Origin: Ulvibacterium sp965248315
Lineage (GTDB): Bacteria; Bacteroidota; Bacteroidia; Flavobacteriales; Flavobacteriaceae
Length of the DNA stretch: 64,000 nucleotides
Direction: 5' to 3'
Assembly (NCBI RefSeq): GCF_965248315.1
Contig: NZ_CBDFIX010000002.1
Location: 3,410,001 to 3,474,000 of the forward strand
The translations under genes and the position numbers were made by a program. The stretch's first letter is position 1. Each line of letters opens with the position of its first letter. Under the pieces are notes generated by a model. The model was not told where the DNA came from, did not search any database, and was given only the letters and a program-made list of their open reading frames with translations. Shown in pieces: positions 24,425 through 33,999 of the stretch.

Positions 24425-26011
24425 TTATAAAGTGTTTAGGTAAGACACCAAGGAGTTTATTTCGTCTTCGTCCAAGCCGTTAAGCAATCCTGTATACATT
24501 AACGATTCCTCTAGCTGTTCCATTGCTTTAATATCATTTACAGGGATTGTTTTAATACTATTGCCGATCAATATTATTTTCACTTCAAATTCGCTTCGCG
24601 CTAAAACCCTTCCCAAAAACACAGTATTGTTTACGGTTGTTATTTTTGTCGGGAAGTCTCCGGGTTTCAATCTTTTCGAGGGATACTTGATTTCTTCAAC
24701 CAGTTCTTCCCTATCATATACGCTAGAAATGTCCTTTAAATCCGGCCCCAACATTTCTGAGACTCCATCAATAGAATGGCAAGAACTACAGGCCCTTTCG
24801 GCAAATATAAAAGCCCCTTTTTCTATGGTACTTTTATCTACATTTTTTTGATTCAAATCTTTGTTCGCAATGGTTTTCGGCTTAATCCAATCTTGTCTGA
24901 TAAGTTTATATATCGTTCCATCTTCCTCTTCTTTAGAAATGTACCAGTAATCCGTTTCGCCAACAGAGCTCACATAGATTTCACCTTTATCATTGATGGC
25001 CAATCCGGCAGCTTTAGGAATATCGGCAATAGGAGATTCTTGTATTTGAATCGAATCAGTGCCTAGCTTATTCACTTTTATCCTAGTTACACCTCCTCTT
25101 TTCCAATATTCTCCTGGGCCATAGTATGCAACGTATAAGTATTCTTCACCTCCATCTTGAACAAACTGCATTTCGGCAGGTGCGACTTCATAATTGAGAT
25201 TTGCCAGGTGTTGTCTTACAGATACCTTACCATATTTTTCCTCATTGTGACCATAAAAACTGCCCTCTTTAAGTATGTGCAATTCCTCAGTTTGATTTTG
25301 GCCTCCTTCGTTATCAGAAAAAAAAAGTTCACCTTCTTTATCGTAAGCCATGCCAAAAACCGATCTTATGCCAGTAGCTACAATTTTGGCCGTTTTGCCA
25401 TCTGGCGAAGCTTTTAATATGGCCCCTCTATATTTCAAAGGGTCTGGGCTTGCTCCAGCGTTCCACGAATCGGTAGTAAGTGTAAAATACAGCCAGCCGG
25501 CATCGTCAAATTTTAATCCAGTGGTGTATTCATAGGGATGGTCGCTAAAAGGTATTTGATCAAAGTACACAAAACTGGTATCGGCAACGTCATCATTATC
25601 CAAATCCCTATAAACTCTTATTTGTTGGGGCAATCCAACATATAAATCCCTTCCTTTAAACGCCAGACCTGTTGGGCTTCTGAACCCGTCTTTTTTAACA
25701 TCACAAAATAGTTTGGCCTTGTCCTCTATTCCATCTCCGTTGGTGTCATGTAAGCTATAAATCTCACCTGTCAAATTAGCTGCGAAAAGGATATTGTCAG
25801 ACCGAAGTTCCAAAACACCGGGATTCCAAACTTTTTGACCTTTATCCAGCGGCAACTTTACTATGGCATAACGATCATATACTGGAATGGTGGTATCCAT
25901 ATGCTTCCGAATGGTCTTTATGGCAATTGAATTAGAACTTGATCTGTGTTCACCTAAACAACCCATCAGCAATAGAACGAAGCAGTAGAACACCAATCTT
26001 ATCAATTTCAT
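24425..26011 (-). CDS. Lipoprotein with beta-propeller and C-terminal cytochrome c domain
   Basis: 528 residues from ATG 26011; the frame is open 48 codons upstream, but MKLIRLVFYCFVLLLMGC is a clear lipoprotein signal with lipobox LMGC. Residues about 40-390 form a sorbosone-dehydrogenase or PQQ-type propeller (GQKVWNPGVLELRSDNILFA, GIRSVFGMAYDKEGELFFSDN). Residues about 410-528 have the heme motif CSSCH and a PVC-type heme-binding region. It probably oxidises a sugar or alcohol at the envelope and passes electrons through its heme. It lies between the displaced and intact comM 3' ends, so it may be imported cargo. Confidence 0.85.
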   Translation of the reverse strand: MKLIRLVFYCFVLLLMGCLGEHRSSSNSIAIKTIRKHMDTTIPVYDRYAIVKLPLDKGQKVWNPGVLELRSDNILFAANLTGEIYSLHDTNGDGIEDKAKLFCDVKKDGFRSPTGLAFKGRDLYVGLPQQIRVYRDLDNDDVADTSFVYFDQIPFSDHPYEYTTGLKFDDAGWLYFTLTTDSWNAGASPDPLKYRGAILKASPDGKTAKIVATGIRSVFGMAYDKEGELFFSDNEGGQNQTEELHILKEGSFYGHNEEKYGKVSVRQHLANLNYEVAPAEMQFVQDGGEEYLYVAYYGPGEYWKRGGVTRIKVNKLGTDSIQIQESPIADIPKAAGLAINDKGEIYVSSVGETDYWYISKEEEDGTIYKLIRQDWIKPKTIANKDLNQKNVDKSTIEKGAFIFAERACSSCHSIDGVSEMLGPDLKDISSVYDREELVEEIKYPSKRLKPGDFPTKITTVNNTVFLGRVLARSEFEVKIILIGNSIKTIPVNDIKAMEQLEESLMYTGLLNGLDEDEINSLVSYLNTL

Positions 26012-26419
26012 TTTTTTCTTATTTAGTATCAAGTCAAGTCTAGAGCTGTGGCATATAATTTTGAGGGATTTTGAAGCGGTAAAATGTGGAAAGCACAATA
26101 TGACAATATCTGCTCGGAATGTTTCTAAGACTATAGAGTGTAATATCCCAAACATGAATTATTACCAAACTTTGGGCTTAACTTGCCCTTAAAGCCTACT
26201 TTAAATATAATCTTATATTTGGAACGACCCTAATCAATACGAGTTTTAATTTTTTATAGATTGTTACTAATCAAATCCCAAGTTACATAAATATGGTTTT
26301 CAAGAAGTGATAATGTGAAGAAACCTTTAGGCTTCAGATATGGTAATAGCGTTTACAGATAAAAACAGGGGAATGTTCTAGAATCATCCTCTATTCAGGA
26401 ATTTATCAACCCTGATTAG

Positions 26420-26556
26420 GGGTTTGCTGCTTTTGTGGGCCATTTCAGTATAACAAGAACCTTCTCCCATAAAGTAGGGCACAATTTTGGATATAAACAT
26501 GATGCTGCTGACTTTTCCAGTAAGTTCATTAGATTCGCACTTGGTATGAATGTCAC
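26420..26556 (+). pseudogene. Possible remnant of a reprolysin-like zinc metalloprotease
   Basis: A short plus-strand frame encodes FSHKVGHNFGYKHDAAD. This matches the M12B zinc motif HExxHxxGxxHD with Lys in place of the catalytic Glu. The frame has a stop just upstream and no domain around it. It could be a decayed fragment within the segment bounded by the comM copies. Chance similarity is not excluded. The rest of the 556-bp gap 26012-26567 has no gene. Confidence 0.3.
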
Positions 26557-26567
26557 AGTAGTACCTA

Positions 26568-28103
26568 TCAACCCAACCACCCTTCGCGGTCTAAGCTCCG
26601 GTATTGTATGGCCTCTCCAATATGGTTGCCGTTGACATTGCTTTTGTTTTCCAAATCGGCAATCGTTCGGGCGACCTTTAAGATACGATCATAGGCCCTG
26701 GCAGAAAGGTTCAATCGCTCCATTGCTTTTTTGAGCAGTTCCTTTGAGGCCTCATCCAACCTACAGAATTCCCGGATCTGTTTGGTATTCATCTGGGCAT
26801 TATAATGTACATTGTCCAATTCCTCAAAACGCCGGGTCTGGATTTCCCGTGCTGCCGTTACCCTTTTCCGGATTTCTACACTACCCTCCCCTTTCCGGTC
26901 CTCGGACAATTTTTCGAAGGGTACGGGTGTCACTTCAATATGGATATCGATACGGTCCAGCAGCGGACCGGAAATTTTTCCCAAATACCGTTGCATCTCT
27001 GCCGGGGAAGAGGTGACCGGGGCATCCGGGTCGTTAAAATAGCCTCCGGGACTTGGGTTCATGCTGGCGACCAACATAAAACTGCTGGGATAGGTTACCG
27101 TAAACTTGGCCCGGGAGATGGTTACTTCCCGATCTTCCAGGGGTTGCCGCATCACCTCCAAAACGCCTCTTTTAAACTCGGGCAATTCATCCAGGAACAA
27201 TACGCCATTGTGCGAAAGGGATATTTCCCCAGGCTGTGGATAGGCCCCACCACCAACCAAGGCTACATCCGAAATGGTATGGTGGGGACTCCGGAAAGGG
27301 CGTTGGCTCATAAGCCCCATATTCTTAATCTTGCCCACCACACTGTGGATTTTGGTGGTTTCCAAGGCCTCATGCAGCGTCATAGGCGGAAGAATGGAGG
27401 GCAAACGTTTGGCCAGCATGGTTTTTCCTGCACCAGGTGGGCCGATCAAGATAATATTATGCCCACCAGCAGCTGCAATTTCCATACAGCGTTTTATACT
27501 TTCCTGACCTTTGACATCCGAAAAATCAAATTCGGGAAAATCAAGGTTTTTATAAAACTCCTCACGGGTATCCACAATTACCTGCTCCAAAGGTTTTCCT
27601 GTGTCAAAAAAATCAATGACCGTTTTGATGTTGTCCACCCCAAAGACCCTTAAATCGGATACTATGGCCGCTTCCTTAGCATTTTCCATGGGAAGGATAA
27701 ATCCGGTAAACCCTTCCTCCCTAGCCTTTATGGCAATGGGAAGAGCACCTTTTATAGGTTGTAGGCTGCCATCCAAAGACAGTTCGCCCATGATGATATA
27801 CTTCTCTAAGTTTTCGGACTGGATCTGCCCGGAAGCGGTCAATATCCCAACAGCCAGCGTAAGATCGTAGGCCGAGCCCTCTTTTCGTAAGTCGGCCGGA
27901 GCCATATTGATGGTAATCTTTTTGCCTGGAATCTTGTAACCGTTATTGAGCAAGGCAGCCGCGATTCGGTAATTGCTTTCCTTAATGGCATTGTCCGGAA
28001 GGCCTACCAAGTGATACCCCACTCCCCTATCTACATTGACTTCCACTGTTATGGTCGTGGCCTCAACCCCAAAAACGGCACTCCCATAAACCTTTGTAAG
28101 CAT
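26568..28103 (-). CDS. comM: YifB/ComM-family Mg-chelatase-like AAA+ ATPase
   Basis: 511 residues of normal length. The N-terminal Lon-like (ChlI) domain has VEVNVDRGVGYHLVGLPDNA. The AAA+ core has Walker A GPPGAGKTMLAKRLPSIL, Walker B LFLDELPEF and arginine-finger regions, and the C-terminal Mg_chelatase_C domain ends in REGWLG. ComM is a hexameric helicase that aids branch migration during natural transformation. It begins 5 bp after the penicillin acylase gene's stop. Its last 37 codons appear a second time at 24208-24318. Cytoplasmic. Confidence 0.95.
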   Translation of the reverse strand: MLTKVYGSAVFGVEATTITVEVNVDRGVGYHLVGLPDNAIKESNYRIAAALLNNGYKIPGKKITINMAPADLRKEGSAYDLTLAVGILTASGQIQSENLEKYIIMGELSLDGSLQPIKGALPIAIKAREEGFTGFILPMENAKEAAIVSDLRVFGVDNIKTVIDFFDTGKPLEQVIVDTREEFYKNLDFPEFDFSDVKGQESIKRCMEIAAAGGHNIILIGPPGAGKTMLAKRLPSILPPMTLHEALETTKIHSVVGKIKNMGLMSQRPFRSPHHTISDVALVGGGAYPQPGEISLSHNGVLFLDELPEFKRGVLEVMRQPLEDREVTISRAKFTVTYPSSFMLVASMNPSPGGYFNDPDAPVTSSPAEMQRYLGKISGPLLDRIDIHIEVTPVPFEKLSEDRKGEGSVEIRKRVTAAREIQTRRFEELDNVHYNAQMNTKQIREFCRLDEASKELLKKAMERLNLSARAYDRILKVARTIADLENKSNVNGNHIGEAIQYRSLDREGWLG

Positions 28104-28108
28104 ATATG

Positions 28109-30508
28109 TTAATCTTGTGTAGGCTTAAATGTAAGTAAAGATTTTGAAGTTGCTTCTATTTCTTCCCGATTCATCATCATTTTTCGGAATTCACCATTAA
28201 TGTACATTTGGGCCTGGTCTTCATAGTAGGGACTAAATGGATTCCCGGATTGACCGGTAGGCAGTATACTGATGCTATTCTCGATATCTGAAAAATCGAT
28301 TATCCTGCGAGTGGAAGGCCCGGAACCCACATTATAACGTCCGGTTTCGTCAAAGTTGAACTTCATATTGTTTATGACCTCCCTTGTGCCATCTACAGGA
28401 AAAGGGCCTACATTGAAGAAGGAACGAAAAATTGCCACTTGGCCGATAGGATGACCATGCTCCACCGTATGCACCTTATCCCATGACCAGTTTCTTCTGT
28501 CGGAGCCAAATTCTTCTTCCAAGGATTCCAGTGCCTGTGCGAAGGACTGTTGTACAATCTCTTTTTTTGTCTCCAAGACCTCGGGTGTCCCGATATCATC
28601 CCACCAGACTGAATTTGATTTTGCCGCCATAGGGGCAATCAACCTTTTAAGGAAATGGGTCTCCAAAACCTGTTGGAATAATTCGTCCCCCAATTCATCG
28701 GCAAATGTATTTTTAAGGAAATGATAGATCCATAGTGTAAAAACAGTAGCCTCAGTGCTTTCCAAGGGATAGTCACCCTGCCAGGCAACCAATGCGTCCA
28801 ACTCCTTAGTTTGCAGGTTATTTAGCTGTTTTAAATCCAAGGATTTTACCAAATTATCCACAATCTCGGGATGTGCCGGGGATGTGACATCGGTAATCAT
28901 TTCGGCTACCGCTTCCCTGTCCCAATCATCTTTTTGTTCCAACAATTGAACAATTCTTCGTGCACGATTCTCGGGCAGGTAATATCCAGGGTATAACATC
29001 CCTGCAATGGAATCCGGTTGATTGTTGGCAGAGTACACATAATTCCATGGTGGGTTTATTGCCTGGGGGTTTTGCGAAAAATCCAAATATTCCCTTTCCA
29101 GAGGCAACCCGGCAAGGGGTTCATAAATCAATTTGGTCTGCAGGCCGTCAGGAATTTGATACAACTTGGCCGTAGCCCACCAAGCCACGTTTCCTTTTGC
29201 ATCGCCATACATGATATTGAGACCAGGCGCATGGATATTGGTTAGGGCAGACTGAAACTCCTGAATATTGGAGGCGTGGATCATATCATACAGGGCATGC
29301 ATTACTTTATTCTCTTCTTTTGTGTAAATCCAATACATGCTTATGGGGCGTTCGCCGGTTATTTGGTCAGCTATTCCGTTGAGTATTGGGCCATGGACCG
29401 TTTTTTTAAAATGAAAGGAAACATCGGAGGAATCCTTCACTTTTATGGTTTTGGAAACCTTTTCATAATCGGACCATCCATCGGACGTTTTGTATTTTGA
29501 GCTATCAGAGGGATGTGGTTCCTCAAAATAAAAATCCACATCGTCATTTTCGAACATGGTCATCCCATAGGCCAATTCGCGATTATGTCCCAAAATTGGG
29601 AAGGGAATACCGGCCATATGATAGCCGTACTTTTCATAGGTAGGTGTTACTACATGGGCCTCAAACCATACGGCGGGTTGCGCGAAACCAATATGGGGGT
29701 CATTGGCAAAAATGACTTTTCCGTTCTTGGTCTTCGTGGGTGAAATTACCCAGCCATTGCTTCCCTCAAAAAACGGAAGTGCTACTTGTTCCAGAGCATC
29801 CGAAACCATAGCAGTAATGGTGTTTTGCACAGAATCATTAGGAAATCCCATGTGATTTTTAATCCAAGTAGTACTGGTATCCACATCAATTTCCAAGTCT
29901 TTGAGGTATTCCGGGCCTAGCTGGTTTTTTATATTCGTTAATAAGGGATCTGTCTTATGGGCCATTGCAAAGCTAAAAGCCATATACCCAACGGTATTAT
30001 AGATGTCCCTCAACGTAAAAGGCTCTTTTTTAAGCCCTGTAAGATAAAATTCCAAGGGCGTGGGCCCGCTTAAAATAAATTGGTTTACGCCTTCCAAATA
30101 GGCCTGGGCAAGCTGAACCATTTCATGGTCCATATCAAGCGAAGCCACAGTTTTCAAAGAGGCATCATCAATTCCTAGGGACAAAAAAAATTGATCGGTT
30201 TTTACCAAATCCCTTCCAAAGATTTCCGAAAGACCTCCCCTGCCTACCCTTCGTAATAATTCCATTTGCCATAATCGGTCTTGCGCATGTACATAACCCA
30301 ATGCTTTAATGGCATCCTTTTTGGTATTGCCGTAGATATGTGGAATGCCGTAGGTATCGTAGTATACGTCTACTTCTTTGGAAAGACCAGAAAGTTGCTG
30401 CTCTCCTTCGTAGGTAGGGGTAAGTGAATTAATGAATATCCCTCCGCATAAAATGAAAATACCCAGGACTGTCAAAAGAATCCATCCAAGTATTTTAAAT
30501 TTTCCCAT
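28109..30508 (-). CDS. Penicillin acylase family protein (Ntn hydrolase)
   Basis: About 799 residues from ATG 30508. Starts at 30517 or 30559 are possible but add only unlikely residues before the membrane anchor. The hydrophobic N-terminus (ILLTVLGIFILCGGIF) is a signal or anchor. The alpha part contains GIPHIYGNTKKDAIKALGYV and RLWQMELLRRVGRG. The nucleophile Ser that would start the beta chain after self-cleavage is in EGSNGWVISPTKT. The C-terminal HGHPIGQ and GPSTRRI motifs fit. It likely hydrolyses acylated amines such as homoserine lactones or beta-lactam side chains in the periplasm; the substrate is unknown. Confidence 0.92.
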   Translation of the reverse strand: MGKFKILGWILLTVLGIFILCGGIFINSLTPTYEGEQQLSGLSKEVDVYYDTYGIPHIYGNTKKDAIKALGYVHAQDRLWQMELLRRVGRGGLSEIFGRDLVKTDQFFLSLGIDDASLKTVASLDMDHEMVQLAQAYLEGVNQFILSGPTPLEFYLTGLKKEPFTLRDIYNTVGYMAFSFAMAHKTDPLLTNIKNQLGPEYLKDLEIDVDTSTTWIKNHMGFPNDSVQNTITAMVSDALEQVALPFFEGSNGWVISPTKTKNGKVIFANDPHIGFAQPAVWFEAHVVTPTYEKYGYHMAGIPFPILGHNRELAYGMTMFENDDVDFYFEEPHPSDSSKYKTSDGWSDYEKVSKTIKVKDSSDVSFHFKKTVHGPILNGIADQITGERPISMYWIYTKEENKVMHALYDMIHASNIQEFQSALTNIHAPGLNIMYGDAKGNVAWWATAKLYQIPDGLQTKLIYEPLAGLPLEREYLDFSQNPQAINPPWNYVYSANNQPDSIAGMLYPGYYLPENRARRIVQLLEQKDDWDREAVAEMITDVTSPAHPEIVDNLVKSLDLKQLNNLQTKELDALVAWQGDYPLESTEATVFTLWIYHFLKNTFADELGDELFQQVLETHFLKRLIAPMAAKSNSVWWDDIGTPEVLETKKEIVQQSFAQALESLEEEFGSDRRNWSWDKVHTVEHGHPIGQVAIFRSFFNVGPFPVDGTREVINNMKFNFDETGRYNVGSGPSTRRIIDFSDIENSISILPTGQSGNPFSPYYEDQAQMYINGEFRKMMMNREEIEATSKSLLTFKPTQD

Positions 30509-30604
30509 CCGTACCATTTTTACAGTTAAGATAGGGGTATTCCCAACAATAAAAAACACCTTTAGAGGTTCATTTTGTTGTATCCATCAAAAGCAAGAAT
30601 GATT

Positions 30605-32605
30605 TCAGAGCTGTGGAACTTTGGCAATAGCCCCTTTTGTTTGTTCAAAATTTCTCAACCCTTTCTGTAGCCAATTGCGATAGGTATTCTTATCGGTATA
30701 TTGTACCGCCGAATTGAGTACTTCCAAATCTGAAGTCATAAGAACGTAATATGGCTGGGAGGCAGCGTTGAAGTTTATCGTCTGAAACGTACCCCATTTC
30801 TGACCTATGGTCTTTATGGACTTCACCCGGCCAGAATCGAATTTAAAATTGAACTGTTCCGATACCGGAAGCTCCTTACGGTCATCCACGTACAAGGAAA
30901 TAAGGACGTAATCCTCCTTTAAAACGGAATATATATTCGGTTCGCTCCATACCTTTTCTTCCATCCTACGGCAGTTTACACAGGCCCAACCCGTAAAATC
31001 CAATAGTATGGGCTTATTGACCTCTTTGGCATAGGAAAGACCTTCCTCAAAATCCTTAAAACAATCAATGCCCAAGGGACAATCACTCTCGATGGACTTT
31101 ACACTATAAAAATCCGGAGGTGGAAAACCACTAAGCAATTTTAAACTGGAGGCATTGAACAAGCCTAAAATTAGATACAAGGAAAATCCCACGCTTACCA
31201 CTCCTGTGCTTATTCGTAAAGGCGATAATTTCTGCCTAGGTCCGTCATGGGAAAAGCGAAAAATTCCAAAAAGATAAAGTGCTAAGAGCAGGAACAATAC
31301 AATCCAAATGCCCAAGAAAATCTCTCTTTTAAAGATTCCCCAATTCCCAACCAAATCGGCATTGGAAAGGAATTTAAAGGCTAGGGCCAACTCCAAAAAG
31401 CCCAATACCACTTTCACCGTGGTCATCCATCCCCCAGATTTGGGCAGCGAATGCAGCCATGCCGGAAAAAGGGCAAAAAGGGCAAAGGGCAAGGCCAGAG
31501 CCATTCCAAAGCCCAACATTCCTGCGGATAGATTGGTGGCCACATCACCTTCGGCCAAAGTGGTACTTCCCAATAATCCACCTAAAATGGGGCCTGTACA
31601 GGAAAAAGAGACAATAGCCAAGGTAACCGCCATAAAGAAAATCCCCAATCCACCACCCACCTTGTTGGAAGCAGAATCCATGGCATTGGCCCATGAACTC
31701 GGTAAGGTAAGCTCATAATAACCAAAAAATGAAAAGGCAAAGAACACAAATACCAAGAAGAGAAAGAGGTTGAGCCAAATATTAGTGGCTATGGTATTCA
31801 ATATTTGGGAATCGATGGAATCAAAAAGATGAAAAGGAACGCTCAATAAAAAGTAAATCAATATGATAAAAAAACCATACAATAATGCATTGGCCACTCC
31901 CTTGGATTTTTTTTGGGACTGTTTTGTAAAAAATGAGACCGTAAGCGGTATCATGGGAAAAACACAAGGGGTCAACAGCGCAATTAGTCCACCCAAGAAA
32001 CCGAGACCAAAAATAGTCCATAGGCCGGATTTGGATTCCGAAGTCCCAATCTCGACATCTCGCAGAAGCTCTTTGTTCTTTAAATTCAATCGTAGCGAAG
32101 CACTTAAGGCTTCACTTTTTTCGTCAATTATCTTCTCTTCAGTAGTGACGGCACCTCCATCCAAAGGAAATGAAAAGTCCGCTTCAGCAGGAATACAAAC
32201 TTCCTTGCAGACTTGATACCAGAGGTTTACATCAATTTGTCGAACATCTGGATTTAACAATCGAATTCTTTGGGTAAATACAACTATTTCCTTAAAAAAG
32301 GTTTCGTCGACCTCAAAAATATCACTGTATTCGGTAATTGTTTCGCTCTCCTCGGTTTCTCCGACGAGTTCATAAGCTTTGCCGGACCCTTCATATTTGA
32401 ATTCGCTAGGAAATGCACCCCCTTCAGCTGTATGTTGGGAATATACATGCCAGCCCTCATGGATTTTTCCCGTAAACACAAGCTCATATTCGGTATCCGA
32501 GATTTTGTTGGCTTCATGGGACCAAAGCACAGGGTTTTCGTCATCCTGTGCAAAGGACAATAAACCGTTAAAAACCAATACTATAAAAAGTACTATGTTT
32601 TTCAT
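30605..32605 (-). CDS. dsbD: DsbD-type thiol:disulfide interchange protein
   Basis: 666 residues. A signal peptide (ending LLSFAQ) precedes an N-terminal DsbD-alpha-like domain (about 25-150), with cysteines in YQVCKEVCIP. A polytopic domain of about eight helices (about 195-470) carries the redox cysteines in LTPCVFPMIPLT and SFSCTGPILGG. The C-terminal thioredoxin domain has WACVNCRRME. It moves electrons from cytoplasmic thioredoxin to periplasmic reductants. The start overlaps the tilS stop by 4 bp. The penicillin acylase gene follows on the same strand. Confidence 0.93.
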   Translation of the reverse strand: MKNIVLFIVLVFNGLLSFAQDDENPVLWSHEANKISDTEYELVFTGKIHEGWHVYSQHTAEGGAFPSEFKYEGSGKAYELVGETEESETITEYSDIFEVDETFFKEIVVFTQRIRLLNPDVRQIDVNLWYQVCKEVCIPAEADFSFPLDGGAVTTEEKIIDEKSEALSASLRLNLKNKELLRDVEIGTSESKSGLWTIFGLGFLGGLIALLTPCVFPMIPLTVSFFTKQSQKKSKGVANALLYGFFIILIYFLLSVPFHLFDSIDSQILNTIATNIWLNLFLFLVFVFFAFSFFGYYELTLPSSWANAMDSASNKVGGGLGIFFMAVTLAIVSFSCTGPILGGLLGSTTLAEGDVATNLSAGMLGFGMALALPFALFALFPAWLHSLPKSGGWMTTVKVVLGFLELALAFKFLSNADLVGNWGIFKREIFLGIWIVLFLLLALYLFGIFRFSHDGPRQKLSPLRISTGVVSVGFSLYLILGLFNASSLKLLSGFPPPDFYSVKSIESDCPLGIDCFKDFEEGLSYAKEVNKPILLDFTGWACVNCRRMEEKVWSEPNIYSVLKEDYVLISLYVDDRKELPVSEQFNFKFDSGRVKSIKTIGQKWGTFQTINFNAASQPYYVLMTSDLEVLNSAVQYTDKNTYRNWLQKGLRNFEQTKGAIAKVPQL

Positions 32606-33909
32606 GTCTTCAATTCGAATTTTACAATCTCACAGGTATTTTGCACAACCTTAAAACGTTCGTCAGCTCTTTTTCCAACCACCCAAACAATAGCGTCCCC
32701 AGAACACAGCAACCACTGTTTTTCTTTGGAAATGGCATCCATTTTCTCATCCTTGAAGAATTTGGAGACTTTTTTTTTGCCCTTCATTCCCAAAGGATAA
32801 AAATAGTCGCCTTTTTGCCATTTCCTTAAGGTCAGTGGATACTTTAACGTTTCCTTGGCCACATATAGTACATTCTTTGAGGTTTCCTTAACATGCAGTA
32901 CTTGGCTTACCTTTAAGTGGATCGGGGTATGGATTTCCTCTACATCATTCGAAATGTTATAATCCTTTGTATTTTCTTCCTTGATTTCAGCCAACAAAAG
33001 AAAATCCCGGTCCTTTACCATTCTATGCGTCTTAGAGCGTACTTCTTTTCCACTCATGGCGGTAAGCAAGGATTTTACATCGTTCCATTCCGTAAAACCA
33101 TATCCCTTGAAGAGAGCGAACAAATGGGTGTCCAAAGGCTCTAATTCCAATACGGAGGCCACACTGATCCGAGTTATCCCATCTTCATGCTGAAAAATAG
33201 CCCTCCTGATCTGATCTATGTATAACGCGGCCAACTTGGAGGTACCTTTGATATATTGTTGGGTATTTTTGAAGTTTTCCAAAAAAGTTGGGTGCAACTC
33301 TTTTAGTTTGTGTACAATTTCATGCCGGATTTTATTCCGTAAATATTTGGTGTCCGAATTGCTATTATCTTCACGCCATGCCAAGTTTTCAACTTTGGCA
33401 TATGCTAGAATCTGGGATCTGGTAAAAGGCAATAAAGGTCGTGCCAAGGTATCCGTCTTTTCGGGAATACCGGTAAGACCATCAATTCCCGTACCTCTGG
33501 AAAGGTTGATCATAAAGGTCTCCAAATTATCATCCGCTTGATGGGCCGTCATCAAAATTTCAATATGGTTTTCCTGCATTACCTCAGCAAACCATTGATA
33601 CCGAAGTTCACGTGCAGCTATTTGAACTGATACTTTATTTTTTTCAACATAATCCATTGTTTTAAAACGAGTTGAAAAAAAAGATTTAGATATTCCAAAA
33701 GCCAAATCCCTTACAAATACTTCATCTAGGTCACTTTCCGGGCCCCGTAGCTGAAAATTACAATGGCCTATGGCAAAATCCAATTCGGCATGGTGACAGA
33801 GATGGGTCAATACAATACTATCCACTCCCCCGCTACAAGCCAGAAGAAATGGTTTCCCTAGCAACTCAGGAAATTTTCTTTTGATATGTTTCTTGAATTT
33901 TGCTAACAC
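32602..33909 (-). CDS. tilS: tRNA(Ile)-lysidine synthase
   Basis: The enzyme attaches lysine to C34 of the minor tRNA-Ile so that it reads AUA. The PP-loop motif LLACSGGVDSIVLTHL is near the N-terminus, followed by HCNFQLRGPESD, TAHQADDNLETFMINLSRG and the C-terminal domain with KGDYFYPLGMKGKKKVSKFF. GTG 33909 is preferred (VLAKFKKHIKRKFPELL fits the family start). An ATG at 33957 would add 16 residues and cannot be excluded. The end overlaps dsbD by 4 bp. An essential cytoplasmic enzyme. Confidence 0.93.
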   Translation of the reverse strand: MLAKFKKHIKRKFPELLGKPFLLACSGGVDSIVLTHLCHHAELDFAIGHCNFQLRGPESDLDEVFVRDLAFGISKSFFSTRFKTMDYVEKNKVSVQIAARELRYQWFAEVMQENHIEILMTAHQADDNLETFMINLSRGTGIDGLTGIPEKTDTLARPLLPFTRSQILAYAKVENLAWREDNSNSDTKYLRNKIRHEIVHKLKELHPTFLENFKNTQQYIKGTSKLAALYIDQIRRAIFQHEDGITRISVASVLELEPLDTHLFALFKGYGFTEWNDVKSLLTAMSGKEVRSKTHRMVKDRDFLLLAEIKEENTKDYNISNDVEEIHTPIHLKVSQVLHVKETSKNVLYVAKETLKYPLTLRKWQKGDYFYPLGMKGKKKVSKFFKDEKMDAISKEKQWLLCSGDAIVWVVGKRADERFKVVQNTCEIVKFELKT

Positions 33910-33999
33910 AAAACAAAGGTAGCGGAAAAGTTTATAGTTGAGATTTACCGCAAACAAAGGCTACTATTCACCTTTGCCAGACTTTTTTTATAGCTTGGC

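Noticed and set aside
26805..27653. 282-codon plus-strand frame opposite comM
   Set aside because: It is antisense to a fully conserved comM coding sequence and is made of unlikely residue composition.
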